Assembly (NCBI GenBank): GCA_007922305.1
Contig: ML677364.1
Location: forward strand, 21,745,326-21,809,325
Source: Dermatemys mawii
Lineage: Eukaryota > Chordata > Testudines > Dermatemydidae
DNA: 64,000 bases
Reading direction: 5' to 3'
Under the pieces are notes generated by a model that worked only from the letters and a program-made list of their open reading frames with translations, had not been told where the DNA came from and ran no database searches. Both the position numbers and the translations under genes were made by a program. Of this stretch, positions 1 to 11,504 are shown piece after piece. Numbering within the stretch: position 1 is the first letter of the stretch; every line of letters begins with the position of its first letter.

Positions 1-1819
1 GCACCTAAGACAAGGGGAATCCTTCAAGGAACTGTGTCCATTGGGTTTAGGTCTGCTTTGTGCCAGGCAAGCAGTGCAAAGCAGATTTAGGATGAAATCC
101 TGGCTTCTTTGACTTCAGTGTGACCAAGATTTCTCCCTCAATGTCCTGGAGTATTTAGGACTACTACTGCGGTGCCCACCATGGCTAACTATAAATTAAG
201 GTTGTGTGTCAGTTTCTATTCTATCTCTGTTTCAACTGCTCATAGCTTCCTGAAATTTTCACCTATCGGTCAGACATTTTTCAGGCTTGGTGTCTATCCC
301 AAGGTGATTTAAAAAATATAATAAAATGGTTTCAATGTTTGAAATAAATGAAAAAAATACTTTCTCCATTATAAAACAATTCTGACAGTGTTGTTTCTGA
401 ACATCTATACAGCTAAAAAAGATAGAGTAGAAAGATTAAATTTGGCTTGGAAATGGTAATCTGGGTAAATTTGATGAGTAAATAATTGAGAAACAAAATA
501 AATATTGAATCTCTCTGTCATTTTTACAGTCACTTTTCAGACAAGAACCACAGTTTAGAAGGCATTTGTTAAACTAAATTACATCCATTTTGGTGTAGGA
601 GTAAAATCAGATTAGCCAAGATTTTTTTTAGTGATAGCTGAAGTCATATGTTACTGATGATTATACGTAATACACTGTTTTCTTTTTAAATTCATGCATA
701 TTGTATCTGATTGAATATTAGTCATTCTTATTTCAAGTTATTTAAAATGGCTACAAATATATATTTAAAGTGAATGATTTCAAAGGTCATCCATATGTAA
801 CAAAATTTAAGATTGAACAGGCTTTCTAATTAGTTTCTGATCTTCTAATTCCATCTCTTTCAAACAGATCAACAGACATGAAAGACTAGTGCAGAAGACA
901 TTTTATTCTTATGAATTTGTTCTTTGTAACAGGCAAAAACAAACTTTAGGCATCTTGCTATTTCAAAATGTTTTCTCTCCTCTTGCATGTGCTGTCTTGC
1001 AGTATGTCCCTGTGTTAGGAAATTTGAACTCGTGCTCCTGGCCCTTTTGCTGAAGAAGAAGGGACTTAAATATATGTTTAAATTTAAGCACATACTTCAT
1101 TACTCTGCTGAATTGGAGCTTATGTTTTATAATAATCTAATGGTGCCATATTATTTTTCTTGCTGCAGAGACATAATTTATGGATCAGACTTTATAGTAT
1201 ACTGTTAACAATCAGATATAATAAACAGAAAATTAGTATGTAAACTATGTTGTGCTTTAAAGCTTGCAGGACAGAGGCATAAGTGTCAACTACAGGGAGT
1301 TTGCAGATATTTGCATATGCAAGGATCAGGTAATGTAACTATTCCTGAATAATAAACCTGTTTCTTTTCTAACTAAGGAGCATAAAAACCTCTCAGGAGA
1401 TATTAGTGATTGACCAATGTTACAGTTGATGCACATAAGCTAAAATCAATTGAAATTATTCAGATATTGTGGTGAGAGTTGTGTAGGAACAGAGCCCTAC
1501 ATCTTTCTTTGTCATTGTGCAAGGCTCCCGAGCTCTAAAAAAGAATAATGATGTAAACAAGAAGAGTAAAAACCTTCATTGTGTACATACTTCAAATCTT
1601 GTCAGACTGATGCATTAACTCCATGGTTTATGGACTTCAGTCAGCAAAAAAAGGGAGCAAGCTCATAATTGAAAGTTTGATTTGTTTTTTCATGATTAAA
1701 AATATTAAATACCTTTAAAACCGCATTAGATGTGTTGGGCATTGTTAAAAACAGTGGCTAATTTGAAAGTGAATTTAAATTATCTATCCATACATTCTGT
1801 TAAGAGAAACATTCTTTCA
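1..1819. other. Unmarked AT-rich non-coding DNA
   Basis: No exon, repeat or RNA gene recognised. The open frames at 869-1208 overlap on both strands and have no domain; I regard them as chance. Confidence 0.7.
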
Positions 1820-2104
1820 GGGGGCTGGTCTTCACTAGCGGGGGGGATCGGCTATAGATACGCAATTTCAGCTACGTTAATAACGTAGCTGAAATCGGCA
1901 TATCTACAGCCGACTTACCTGCCGTCCTCACGGCGGCGGTCGGCGGCGCGCTCCCCTGTCAACTCCAGCTTGTGCCGTTTGGCGAGCTGGAGTTCTGGAG
2001 TCGACGGGGGCGCCGCTGGGGATTGATTTATCGCGTATTGATGAGACGCGATAAATCGATCGCCGTAAGATCGATCCCTCCCCGCTGTAGTGAAGACAAG
2101 CCCA
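1820..2104. mobile_element. Non-autonomous DNA transposon with three internal hairpins
   Basis: The element is about 285 bp with imperfect terminal inverted repeats: GGGCTGGTCTTCACTA at the left and the complement of GTAGTGAAGACAAGCCC at the right. It is much more GC- and CpG-rich than its surroundings. Inside are three near-perfect palindromes at 1865-1895, 1961-1994 and 2025-2057. The TIR resembles short elements abundant in turtle genomes as I recall them. No transposase is encoded. I could not identify a convincing target-site duplication. Confidence 0.8.
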
Positions 2105-2109
2105 TAGAG

Positions 2110-2531
2110 TGTGGAAACCAAAAGCTCTTCCATGAACTTTCAAGGGACCAAGTTAACATTTTCTGAAGTCCAGCCATTACAGCTACAGTAAATACACTGT
2201 TGTCATGGTAATGTACTCATCAAAGTGTGAAGGAAAAAAATTCAGGCATTGTTATGCTTCATAGTGTGAGATGAAAGGATGGCCTGACTAGAAGTAAAAT
2301 AGAATTGATAAGCATTTAGTTCAAGTTGATTTTTCATCCTTCCAGAAAGGCATATTTAATTTGAATTTTAAATTAAACTATTTCAAAATAACTATGTGAT
2401 TTCATATAGTTATTCAAAGTATAGTTAGTACTCAACATTATGCATGTCAACATTATCATGAAAAGGCAACTTTTTGATGCAGAAAGAACTGTATAGCTGA
2501 AATCCATTTCTCTCAGTTATTTTGAACAAGA
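2110..2531. other. Unmarked AT-rich non-coding DNA
   Basis: Nothing recognised between the hairpin transposon and the CR1 LINE. Confidence 0.7.
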
Positions 2532-3248
2532 ATGACACTTGTTCATATGTGGCTATGCAGTGGAGTAAGGGGTAGCACATCAAAGCACACTATAGAAATC
2601 AATGGAGATAACAACACCAAATATGAGCCCCAAGAGGATACAGGATGGGTTGCAGAGGATTGCAAGGGAGAATGGGAATCAAGAGGACTTGCAGCCAGAG
2701 GGAAGAAGGGATAGACCGGAGAATCATACCATCACCAGGAAAAGGCAGACTACGTTATTGGGGACTTCTTACTGAGAAGAATAGACAGACCTGTAACTAG
2801 ACCTGATCCACAGAACAAAAGGGTATGCTGTCTGTGGGGTGCTAAGATATGGGATGTGGACCTGAGGCTGAAGAGGATCCTAACAGGAGCGAGAAAGAAT
2901 CCATTGATTGTCCTTCATGTGGGAACAAATAATATAGCTAGATTCTCGCTGGAACGTATCAAGGGAGACTATGCCAGGCTGGGAAAGACTCTTAAGGAAA
3001 TTGAGGCTCAGGTGATTTTCAGTGGGATTCTGCCTGTTCCTAGAGAAGGGAAACAGAGGTGTGCCAAGGTTATGATCAATAGATGTCTCAGACAATGGTG
3101 CTATATGGAGGGCTTTGGGATGTATGGCCACTGGGAGGCATTCATGGACAGAGGACTGTTCTCTCGTGATGGTCTTCACCTGAGTAGGGAGGGAAATAGA
3201 CTTCTAGGATGGAAGCTGGCACAACTGATGAAGAGAGCTTTAAACTAG
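2532..3248 (+). pseudogene. CR1 ORF1 with SGNH/GDSL-type esterase domain, one stop
   Basis: One frame runs from 2532 to the stop ending at 3248, broken by a single TAG at 2712-2714. The second part looks like the CR1 ORF1 esterase. It has YVIGDF at 2751-2768, where the family has a GDS nucleophile motif. It then has HVGTNNIA near 2914-2937, and DGLHLSREGNRLLG near the end, which supplies the Asp-x-x-His pair. In this copy the expected serine codon is Phe (ttc, 2766-2768), so the nucleophile is missing. Known role: RNA-binding or accessory protein of the retrotransposon. The N-terminal third (2532-2711) has no domain I recognise. Confidence 0.8.
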
Positions 3249-3414
3249 GAATTTGGGGGAGATGGTTGGGAGATGTCCAGGTAATCTCCATGCCAAATTT
3301 TAACACTGAGGAGGAAGAAAATGAAGTAAGAAAGGATACAGCCCTAGGTAAGAGAATGGACATAAGGAGGAAGGGTAGAGTAGATACAAGTCTACAGGTG
3401 ATACTGGCGGTAGA

Positions 3415-4152
3415 ATGTCCATGCCTAATAGGGGAAAGAATGTGAGTGAGGCCAAACAGCAAAAATTAAGATGTTTGTACACCAGTGCGAGGAGCCTAAG
3501 TAACAAAATGGAGGAACTAGAGTTACTAGTGCAGGAAGTGAAACCAGATATTATAGGGATAATAGAAACATGGTGGAATAGTAGTCATGACCCGAGTACA
3601 GGTATTGAAGGGTATGTGCTGTTTAGGAAAGACAGAAATAAAGGTAAAGGTGGTGGAGTAGCATTGTATATCAATGATGAGGTAGACTGTAAAGAAATAA
3701 GAAGTGATGGAATGAATAAGACAAAGTCTCTCTGGGCAAAAATCACGCTGGGAAAGAAGGTTACTAGAGCGTCCCCTGGGATAGTGCTTGGGATATGCTA
3801 TAGGCCACCGGGATCTGATTTGGATATGGATAGAGGCCACTTTAATGTTTTAAGTGAAATAGATACTAATGGGAATTGTGTAATCATGGGAGACTTTAAC
3901 TTCCCAGATATAGACTGGAGGACAAGTGCTAGTAATAATAGTAGGGCTCAGATTTTCTTAGATGTGATAGCTGATGGATTCCTTCACCAAGTAGTTGGTG
4001 AACCAACAAGAGGGGATGCCATTTTAGATTTGATTTTGGTGAGTAGTGAGAACCTCATAGAAGAAATGGTTGTAGGGGACAACCTTGGTTCGAGCCATCA
4101 TGAGCTAATTCAGTTCAAACTGAATGGAAGGATAAACAAAATAGATCTGTGA
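3415..4152 (+). pseudogene. CR1 ORF2, endonuclease domain
   Basis: This open frame of about 245 codons is the N-terminal endonuclease of CR1 ORF2. Visible landmarks are LYTSARSLSNKMEELE (N-terminal Asn-containing strand), VKPDIIGIIETWW (the catalytic Glu in IIETWW), a YRPPGS motif, MGDFNFPDIDW (the Asp/Asn pair) and a final SSHHELIQF (the catalytic His region). The frame ends at a TGA at 4150-4152. The downstream linker continues in a different frame, so the ORF is broken here. Its role is nicking target DNA to prime reverse transcription. Confidence 0.9.
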
Positions 4153-4983
4153 CTAGGGTTTTTTATTTCAAAAAGGCTAACTTTACAAAATTAAGGAAAT
4201 TAGTTAGGAAAGTGGATTGAACTGAAGAACTTGTGGATCTAAAGACGGAGGAGGCCTGGAATTACTTCAAGTCAAAGTTGCAGAAACTATCAGAAACCTG
4301 CATCCCAAGAAAGGGGAAAAAATTCATAGGCAGGAGTTGAAGACCAAGCTGGATAGGCAAGCATCTCAGAGAGGTGATTATGAAAAAACAGAGAGCCTAC
4401 AAGGAGTGAAATATGGGAGGGATCAGCAAGGAAAGCTACCTTATTGAGATCAGAACATGTAGGGATCATGTAAGAAAGGCTAAAAGCCATGTAGAGTTGG
4501 ACCTTGCAAAGGAAATTAAAACCAATAGTAAAAGGTTCTATAGCCATATAAATAAGAAGAAAACAAAGAAAGAAGAAATGGGACTGCTAAACACTGAGGA
4601 TGGAGAAGATAATCTAGGCATGGCCCAATAGCTAAACAAATACTTTTCCTCAGTCTTTAATGAGGCTAATGAAGCTCTTAGGAATAATGGCAGGATGACA
4701 AATGGGATGAGGATATGGAGGTAGCTATTACCACATGCGAGGCAGAAGCCAAACTCGAACAGCTTAATGGGACTAAATCGGGGGAACCCAGATAATATTC
4801 ATTCAATAATATTAAAGGAACTGGCACATGAAATTGCAAGCCCATTAGCAAGAATTTGTAATGAATCTGTAAACTCAGGGGTTGTACCATATGACTGGAG
4901 AATTGTTAACATAGTTCCTATTTTTTGGAAAGGAAAAATGATGATCTGGGTAACTACGAGCCTGTTAGTTTGACATCTGTAGT
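4153..4983 (+). pseudogene. CR1 ORF2 linker and early RT, frameshifted
   Basis: This is the segment between the endonuclease and reverse transcriptase cores. Recognisable CR1 linker pieces appear in another frame at 4413-4631 (RDHVRKAKSHVELDLAKEIK) and at 4767-4973 (fragment LNRGNPDNIHSIILKELAHE, then NIVPIF). Several stops and at least two frame changes occur relative to the flanking frame. This marks the element as dead. Confidence 0.75.
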
Positions 4984-5733
4984 ATGAAAGGTCTTGGGAA
5001 AAAACTGAAGGAGAATGTAGGTAAGGACATTGAGGTCAATGATAATTGGGACAAAATAAAACATGGTTTTACAAAAGGTAGATCGTGCCATACCAACCTG
5101 TTCTCCTTCTTTGAGAAGGTAACAGACTTTTTAGACAAAGGAAACTCAGTGGATCTAATATACCTTGATTTCAGCAAAGCATTTGATACGGTTCCACAAG
5201 GGGAGCTATTAGTTAAATTGGAAAAGATGGGGATAAATATGAAAATTGAAAGATGGATAAGGAACTGGTTAAAGGAGAGACTACAACAGGTCATACTGAA
5301 AGGTGAACTGTCAGTCTGGAGGGAGGTTATCAGTGGAGTTCCTCAGGGATCAGTTTTGGGACCAATCTTATTTAATCTTTTTATGACTGACCTTGGCACA
5401 AAAAGTGGAAATGTGCTAGTAAAGTTTATGGGTGACACAAAGCTGGGAGGCATTGCCAATACAGAGAAGGACTGGGATATCATACAGGAAGATCTGGATG
5501 ACCTTGTAAACTGGAGTAATAGCAGTAGGATGGAATTTAATAGTGAAAAGTGCAAGGTCCTGCATTTAGGGATTAATAACAAGAATTTTAGTTATAAGCT
5601 GGGGACACATCAGTTGGAAGTAACAGAGGAGGAGAAGGACCTCAGAGTATTGGTTGATCACAGGATGACTGTGAGCCACCAATGTGATATGGCTGTGAAA
5701 AAAGCTAATGCGGTCTTAGGATGTATCAGGTGA
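4984..5733 (+). pseudogene. CR1 ORF2, reverse transcriptase core
   Basis: This open frame of about 249 codons holds the CR1 reverse transcriptase. Motif A is DLIYLDFSKAFDTV. The region around motif B is GVPQGSVLGPILFNLFM. Where the family has the FADD catalytic box, this copy has KFMGDTKLGG near 5421-5450, so the first of the two catalytic aspartates is replaced by glycine. The frame ends in a TGA at 5731-5733. The usual RT/thumb sequence (fragment [18 protein letters not shown]) continues in a different frame around 5771-5825. Confidence 0.92.
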
Positions 5734-6246
5734 GGTATTTCCAGTAGAGAAGGAGGTGTTAGTACCGTCATACAAGGCACTGGTGAGATCTCATCTGGAA
5801 TATTGTGTGCAGTTCTGGTCTCCCATGTTTAATTCAAATTGGAACAGGTACAGAGAAGAGCTACTAGGATGATCCGAGGAATGGAAACCCTCTCTTATTA
5901 AAGGAGACTCTAAGAGCTTGGCTTGTTTAGCCTAACCAAAAGAAGACTGAAGGGAGATATGACTGTTCTCTATAAATATATCAGTGAGATAAATACCAGG
6001 AAGGGAGAGGAATTATTTAAGCTTAGTACCAATGTAGACACAAGAACAAATAGATATAAACTGGCCAGCAGGAAGTTTAGACATGAAATTAGACAAAGGT
6101 TTCTAACCATTGGAGGGGTGAAGTTCTGGAACAGCCTTCCTAGGGGGGCAGCGGGGGCAAAAGAAATATCTGGCTTCGAGATTGAGTTTGATGATTTTTT
6201 TGAGGGGATAGTATGGTGGGATAGCCTAATTTTGGCTATTAATTGA
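5734..6246 (+). pseudogene. CR1 ORF2 C-terminal part
   Basis: After a frameshift, the C-terminal CR1 region continues. The open part at 5923-6246 includes RRLKGDMTVLYKYI and RFLTIGGVKFWNSLP, both typical of CR1 C termini, and ends at a TGA at 6244-6246. The 3' UTR follows to about 6668. Confidence 0.85.
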
Positions 6247-6695
6247 TCTTTGACTGTTAGCAGTAAATATGCCCCCTGGCCTATTGTAGGATGTTAGATG
6301 CGGTGGGATCTAAGTTACTACAAAGAATTCTTTTCTGAGTGTCTGGCTGGTGAATCTTGCTCACATGGTCAGGATTTAGCTGATCACCATATTGGGGTCA
6401 GAAGGAATTTTCCTCCAGTGCAGATTGGCAGAGGTCCTGTGGGGGTTTTCGCCTTCCTCCGCAGAATGGGACATTGTTCACTTGCTGGACCATTCTCTGC
6501 AACTTGAAGTCTTTAAACCATGATTTGAGACTTCGATAGCTCAGATATAGGTTGGGGGTTTATTACAGGAGTGGGTGGGTGAGATTCTGTGGCCTGCATT
6601 GTGCAGGAGGTCTGACTAGATGATCATAATGGTCCCTTCTGACCTTAAAGTCCATGAGTCTATGAGTCCCTGAACTACAGTCTGAATGTGGAAAG

Positions 6696-6709
6696 CCCCC
6701 CCCCCCCCC
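6696..6709. repeat. Poly-C run (14 bases)
   Basis: Fourteen consecutive C just after the CR1 3' end. Confidence 0.95.
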
Positions 6710-8321
6710 AATAACTATAAGAAAACAAAAGGAAACAAGCAAACTAAAATATTAAGTGATTAGGATACCTTACAGATAGATGTAAGTAGAGTGTGAGGGC
6801 ATGGAAGAAGTTTTCATTGGTCCTGAAGCACCATTTAACTTTGTGGAATATCATGTGTCCAAAGGAAAAGGCCATAACTTCAATGACAAAGGAGACAGTG
6901 TCCCTTCTATACTGCTCGCACAAACTTAAATTTGTTCCTGGTATACATGCATTTAAACACAGCCTTTAATTATATTGATTTGATGAATACTAATTGTCAA
7001 ATATCTTCCAATGTTTTGACAACCTTAGGTATACATAATTGTCTCTTTTATATTACTCTGTGTATGCCAGGTAAAGAGAGTCAATGAAAGATGTGCATAG
7101 AGGACATGATCCACAAACCTTTTAAATCAGTGAAAAACTTCTGTTGGCTTCAGAGGGCATGAAAGAAACAAGGGCTTCTGTAAATTTTAGAATTTCCTTT
7201 CAAGTTTCTTTGATTGCTATTGGAGGACAGTATTGGCCTAATGCTTTTCTGCATCATGAGCTCTCTCATACAGAATAACACAGGGTTCTAGTCTTTCACC
7301 CCACCTGCTCAAGATATATTGGAGGTAGCTAAGTGAGATGGTTTGAGTTGCCTGCTGTGCCATCACTATTCTGATGACGTTCAGTTCTGCAGTACACGTT
7401 TCACTGAATGCTGAAGTTTCAGTTTTTCTGTTTTCCAACCCTGTGTTGGAGATCAGGTCTTGGATGAGAGCTTGTGGCCTGAGGATCAGCCTGTAAGTGA
7501 AGCTAGTTGGGTGACAGAAGGATTTTCAGGATCTTTTTACTGAGGAAGTCTGCTTTTGTCACTAATGTTTACAGTCTATGGGTGCTATTGGAAGCTGTCT
7601 GTTCTTGGAGAAGTAACCAAGAATGCATTTTTCTGTTTAGACCTGGTTAAAGGGTTATGACCTTTCCTTTCAGAGGAGGATTTAAAGGGGGTTTAGATAC
7701 CTAAATCATCAGTGAGTTGCCTGAAATAAGTATCCAAGTCTGCAATTTCCTCCATGGTATATTTCATACTTGAAACAGTATAAATGAGGTTTATTGAATC
7801 CTTAGTCATGTTACAAAAATAAGGATGAAATGTACCTGTTTACTGTTACTGTTAAGTTATTGCAAACCAAGGCCCTATTGGTTTCACATGGATAGATCCT
7901 TGTGTCTAGGCAAAGCCCTACTGAAGTCAGTTGAAACTATAGTCTTCCATCCACAATGCACTCAAGGGCCTGATCTGAAGCCCAGTGAAGTTAATGGAAA
8001 GTATCTCACTGATTTCAGTGAGCTTTGGATTGAGCCCACAGTAAATAAGATCACCATATTTTTATAAGTACAGTTTTTAAAAGAAAAATATCATTAAAAC
8101 AGAAGCCAAGAAAGAAAACATATATGAACAGTAAGGTGCTGGATGGTTAGGAGATTAGCAGTGGATAAGGCTATATTATTTTAATAGGTCTAAGTCAAAA
8201 TGTGAAATTGACCGTTTTCACAGAAAAAACAAAATCTCTGCAGAACCCATAATAAAACTTTCTGCTGGTTCGTTGCTTATTGTGTTCAAGCACAGAAAAG
8301 CCTGAAATGTAGGTTTTATTG
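6710..8321. other. Non-coding, one old palindromic repeat
   Basis: 7965-8045 (gggcctgatctgaagccca ... actgatttcagtgagctttg) resembles an old amniote interspersed repeat of the type gatctgaagcccagtgaagt. Nothing else recognised. Confidence 0.6.
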
Positions 8322-8445
8322 CGGGCTCGTCTACATTAGAATCACTACTCGGCTTTCCCATCAGCATAATTACTCTACTTCTGTGTTTTCACACCCCTGA
8401 GCAACGTAAATTATATCAGCATAAGTGGTAATATAGACCTGCCCT
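8322..8445. mobile_element. Short MITE, GGGC-GTCTA TIR type
   Basis: The ends pair as GGGCTCGTCTACATTA at the left and the complement of TAATATAGACCTGCCC at the right. The internal text (ctgagcaacgtaaattatat) matches other copies in this window at 11170-11504 and 46391-46648. It is non-coding. Confidence 0.7.
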
Positions 8446-11169
8446 GAGTAATCAGTCTAACTGAGGTTAACTGAGAGATGTGACCTTAGCGTTGGCCAGC
8501 TGGCTTATTCTTGGGCTTTCTGAGGCTAAGCATGTAGACCAAATGACTGAGGGCAACAAGGGAAAAGACAAATAACCTTGGAAGGTGAGGAGAAAGGGGA
8601 GCTTTCCCTCCTGCCTGAAACTTCTACAAAACCACTGATAAATAATAATGTTCTTAATTTCACAACCCCCCTCCATTTCTGAATAGTTCATTCCCTCTCC
8701 TAGCAGCAGGCTCTGGCTACTCTGATTCCCCTAGATGAATCAGTACTGTAGATACGCCAGACTGACTTTAATCCTCGAGTCACTGTGCATAGAGTGTAAC
8801 ACGTTGAGACAGACAAAAGTGTATTCTAAACTAGGAAATATTCCTGCCAAATTTCAGCAGCTGCTCTGTAGAATCATACCATTTAATGTCTTAGATGATG
8901 TGCTATTTTGCACTGTTCATACATTATTCCAGTTGATCCTCAAACAAAAACTGTGCTGTACTTGTTACACAGAAGATTAAACACATAACGAGTAAGGAAC
9001 ATTGATTCTGCTGCAGCTATTCGCTGGGGGAAAAGGTAACTGAGAAAGTGGGGGTTGGCCCAAAAACAGTGCAGTGAGCAACTAAAAGAGTTTTTTTTTA
9101 ATTTTTCTGAAACATTTGCATTTGCTAATATTCCACTCTGTGCTCTGATAGCACAATTTTGCATTCCTACCTGAAAACAAATCCTAAGTATAAGTTCCAA
9201 GAGTAGATGGTCCAGGATATTTTTTGTTCAAAAACACAACAAATGTTAATAATATAGGTTGTGCATAAATTACTCTTCGATTCTTGGGCCCAGATTCTTG
9301 GCTACTGCAGAGGAGCAGACAGCACAGGAACAGGGGGGTGGCCTTTTTATTCTCCCATTCCTGAGCCTGATATATCCCAGGCTAGTCCTCTGAGCTGCCA
9401 ATGGCAACCAGTATGACAATCAATATGGCAAATGGGCCTTTGCAGGATCATACGGATGCCTAGCCACACCACCTTGCCATGCCCACACTGTCTACGCTAG
9501 CTGCAGGAGGAAGTGTGTGGAAGTGGGGTAATGTAAGACCCACAATGCTGACTCTATGCTACTGAAGGATCCCCCCTGCACGGGGATGGCTCCTCCTATG
9601 CCAGTAAAGCCAACTTTAGGATCATGTTCTGCTGGCAGTATAAAATCAGGCATACGCACTGCACTGTAGAATGAGGTGGTGTGACTTTTTTTTTAAAAAA
9701 AAGCTTCTACAAATTTAAACAGTAAGAGCAGGTTCTGTGATTCTTCCTTCAGGTTTGTACTGAAACGTTTCCAGCACTCTTTGGCTTGTGCTAGATATTA
9801 AAATATGTTTTTCTTCAATTTATGGCCAAATCCTCCACTGTAGTCAAACCTCAAAGAGCACAAGTAGGAGGTGTGTGTGTGTACATGTGCGTGTGTGCAT
9901 GCGTGCTCATGAAAGTGACTTAAAGCTCACCTTTGTACTCCCCAGTCTTCCTGCTGTGTGTGCCAGTCCCCTTTTGTCCTATGTTAGAACAGCCTGAGTG
10001 ATGCTCTAATTTACACCAAGCTACAGTGGCCACAGGGAGCTAAGAACTGGTATAGTGTGGGGGTGACCTGGCCAAGCCCCCTCTCCTCTGACCATGCCCC
10101 TTTCTCCTTCTATACTGGAAACAGGGAGGGGGTGTGGGGTAATAACTTCTACACTGGCACTGCACCCCTGGAGGGTCATAAGGTTTACTGCCAGAAAATG
10201 CCAGTGCCTCAGTGCAAAGCATTCAAACCTACCCTTGAATTATATCCCAAAGTATCTTGCCCTTAAAGTTGTTCGATGATATTTGCTATTTTGCTTCATG
10301 AAAAAATGTAACTCTCACTGTATGTGTGTAGATATGTGTTTAAGTACTCCAAAATGACTTATGGAGTCTTTCACATCCATGTCACCAATTCAGATTAAGC
10401 TCAGATTGGTAGTGATCAAAAGACTCCTTCTGATGGGTGTTTGGTGGCTTAAATTTATCTGGATCTCAGTACTTCATCCACCAAGGGTCCTGGTGGACAC
10501 ATTACAAAAGCACTATTACAATTCACACTACTATTGGTGGTTCTTGCACTGATTTTGAGAACAGTAAAAATGCAGTTTGTTTAATTAAGATCATTAATAC
10601 CATTCCATTAAGACGATGCCCACTTTCTTCAGCAAATAATTACAATACTATTTACTTCCACACTATGTTTTTGTAATAGAGCTGAATCAGTTGATCTGAT
10701 TCCAGTGGAACTTGATATTACAATTATTTGATGAGCTCTTTAAATTAATTCCATTTAGAAATCCAATTTAATGCCGTTTACCCTGATGAAGTTAAATTAG
10801 CTATGACTGACTACCTATGGGGCCAATAGAAAAAAGAAGAACAATTTTGGATTAGATACCTGAAGTAGGTTTATCTATTAATATATAAAAGCTACACAGT
10901 ATAGTTGTAAAAAGGGCTGTTAATTATCACCTAAATAGAACCAAATCAAACCCAAAGTCCCTCTGGCCATTTTTTGTCATTTGTGGATAAGATCAGGAGC
11001 CAGTCCATTTCAACACAAGTACTGTCCAGATGGATCAGACATTACATACTTCATTGCTATGGGCTAGCAGGTCTTGAGCCATCTATGGGAATTCCACTAG
11101 GTTTAAAGCATCCTCACAGCATACCTTCAAAATTATCCTCTCATTGAAATACATAAGACTTAGAGCTCT
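8446..11169. other. Non-coding, some old repeats
   Basis: 9285-9665 and 10000-10265 are more GC-rich than their surroundings (for example gctctaatttacaccaagctacagtggcca). They look like degraded interspersed repeats. No gene seen. Confidence 0.5.
9870..9906. repeat. Degenerate (GT)n microsatellite
   Basis: gtgtgtgtgtgtacatgtgcgtgtgtgcatgcgtg, interrupted. Confidence 0.9.
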
Positions 11170-11504
11170 AGGCACACCTATACAAAACACAGTTACTACA
11201 CAGGCTATGCCTCTAGATCTGATGCCAGTTCATGAGATAAGTCAAGTAAAAACAGTGACCAATGCAACTGCGCTGCTGTAGTGCATCTGGTGAAGACGCT
11301 CTATGCCAACAGGAGAGCGCTCTCCCATTGGCATAATTATGTCACCTCCACAAGAGGTGGTAGCTATGTAGGTGGGAAAACATCATAGCACCAGTGTGAA
11401 CAATGCTTAGTCATTGTAACTTGTGTCACTCAGGGAGGGTGGTTTTTACATATCCCTGAGCAACATAAGTTAAATCGACTTAAGTGATAGTGTAGACCTG
11501 CCCT
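11170..11504. mobile_element. MITE of the same turtle-type family as 8322 and 46391
   Basis: The right end reads gtgtagacctgccct and the degenerate left end reads aggcacacctatacaaaac. The centre contains paired blocks such as ggagagcgctctcc and ccctgagcaacataagtt, shared with the other copies. It is an old, diverged copy with no coding capacity. Confidence 0.65.

Larger units (their letters stand above)
2532..6668 (+). mobile_element. Near full-length CR1 LINE, inactivated
   Basis: This is a CR1-clade non-LTR retrotransposon of about 4.1 kb in + orientation. It contains ORF1 with an esterase-like domain, an apurinic-type endonuclease, a reverse transcriptase and a CR1 3' UTR. The 3' end has the family signature: a stretch around 6594-6668 with gcaggaggtctgactagatg, then gtcccttctgaccttaaag, and short terminal repeats (gagtctatgagtc). 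The coding parts carry nonsense codons and frameshifts, and key catalytic residues are changed, so it is a fossil copy. The exact 5' boundary is uncertain, and I could not define a target-site duplication, which CR1 often lacks. Confidence 0.93.
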
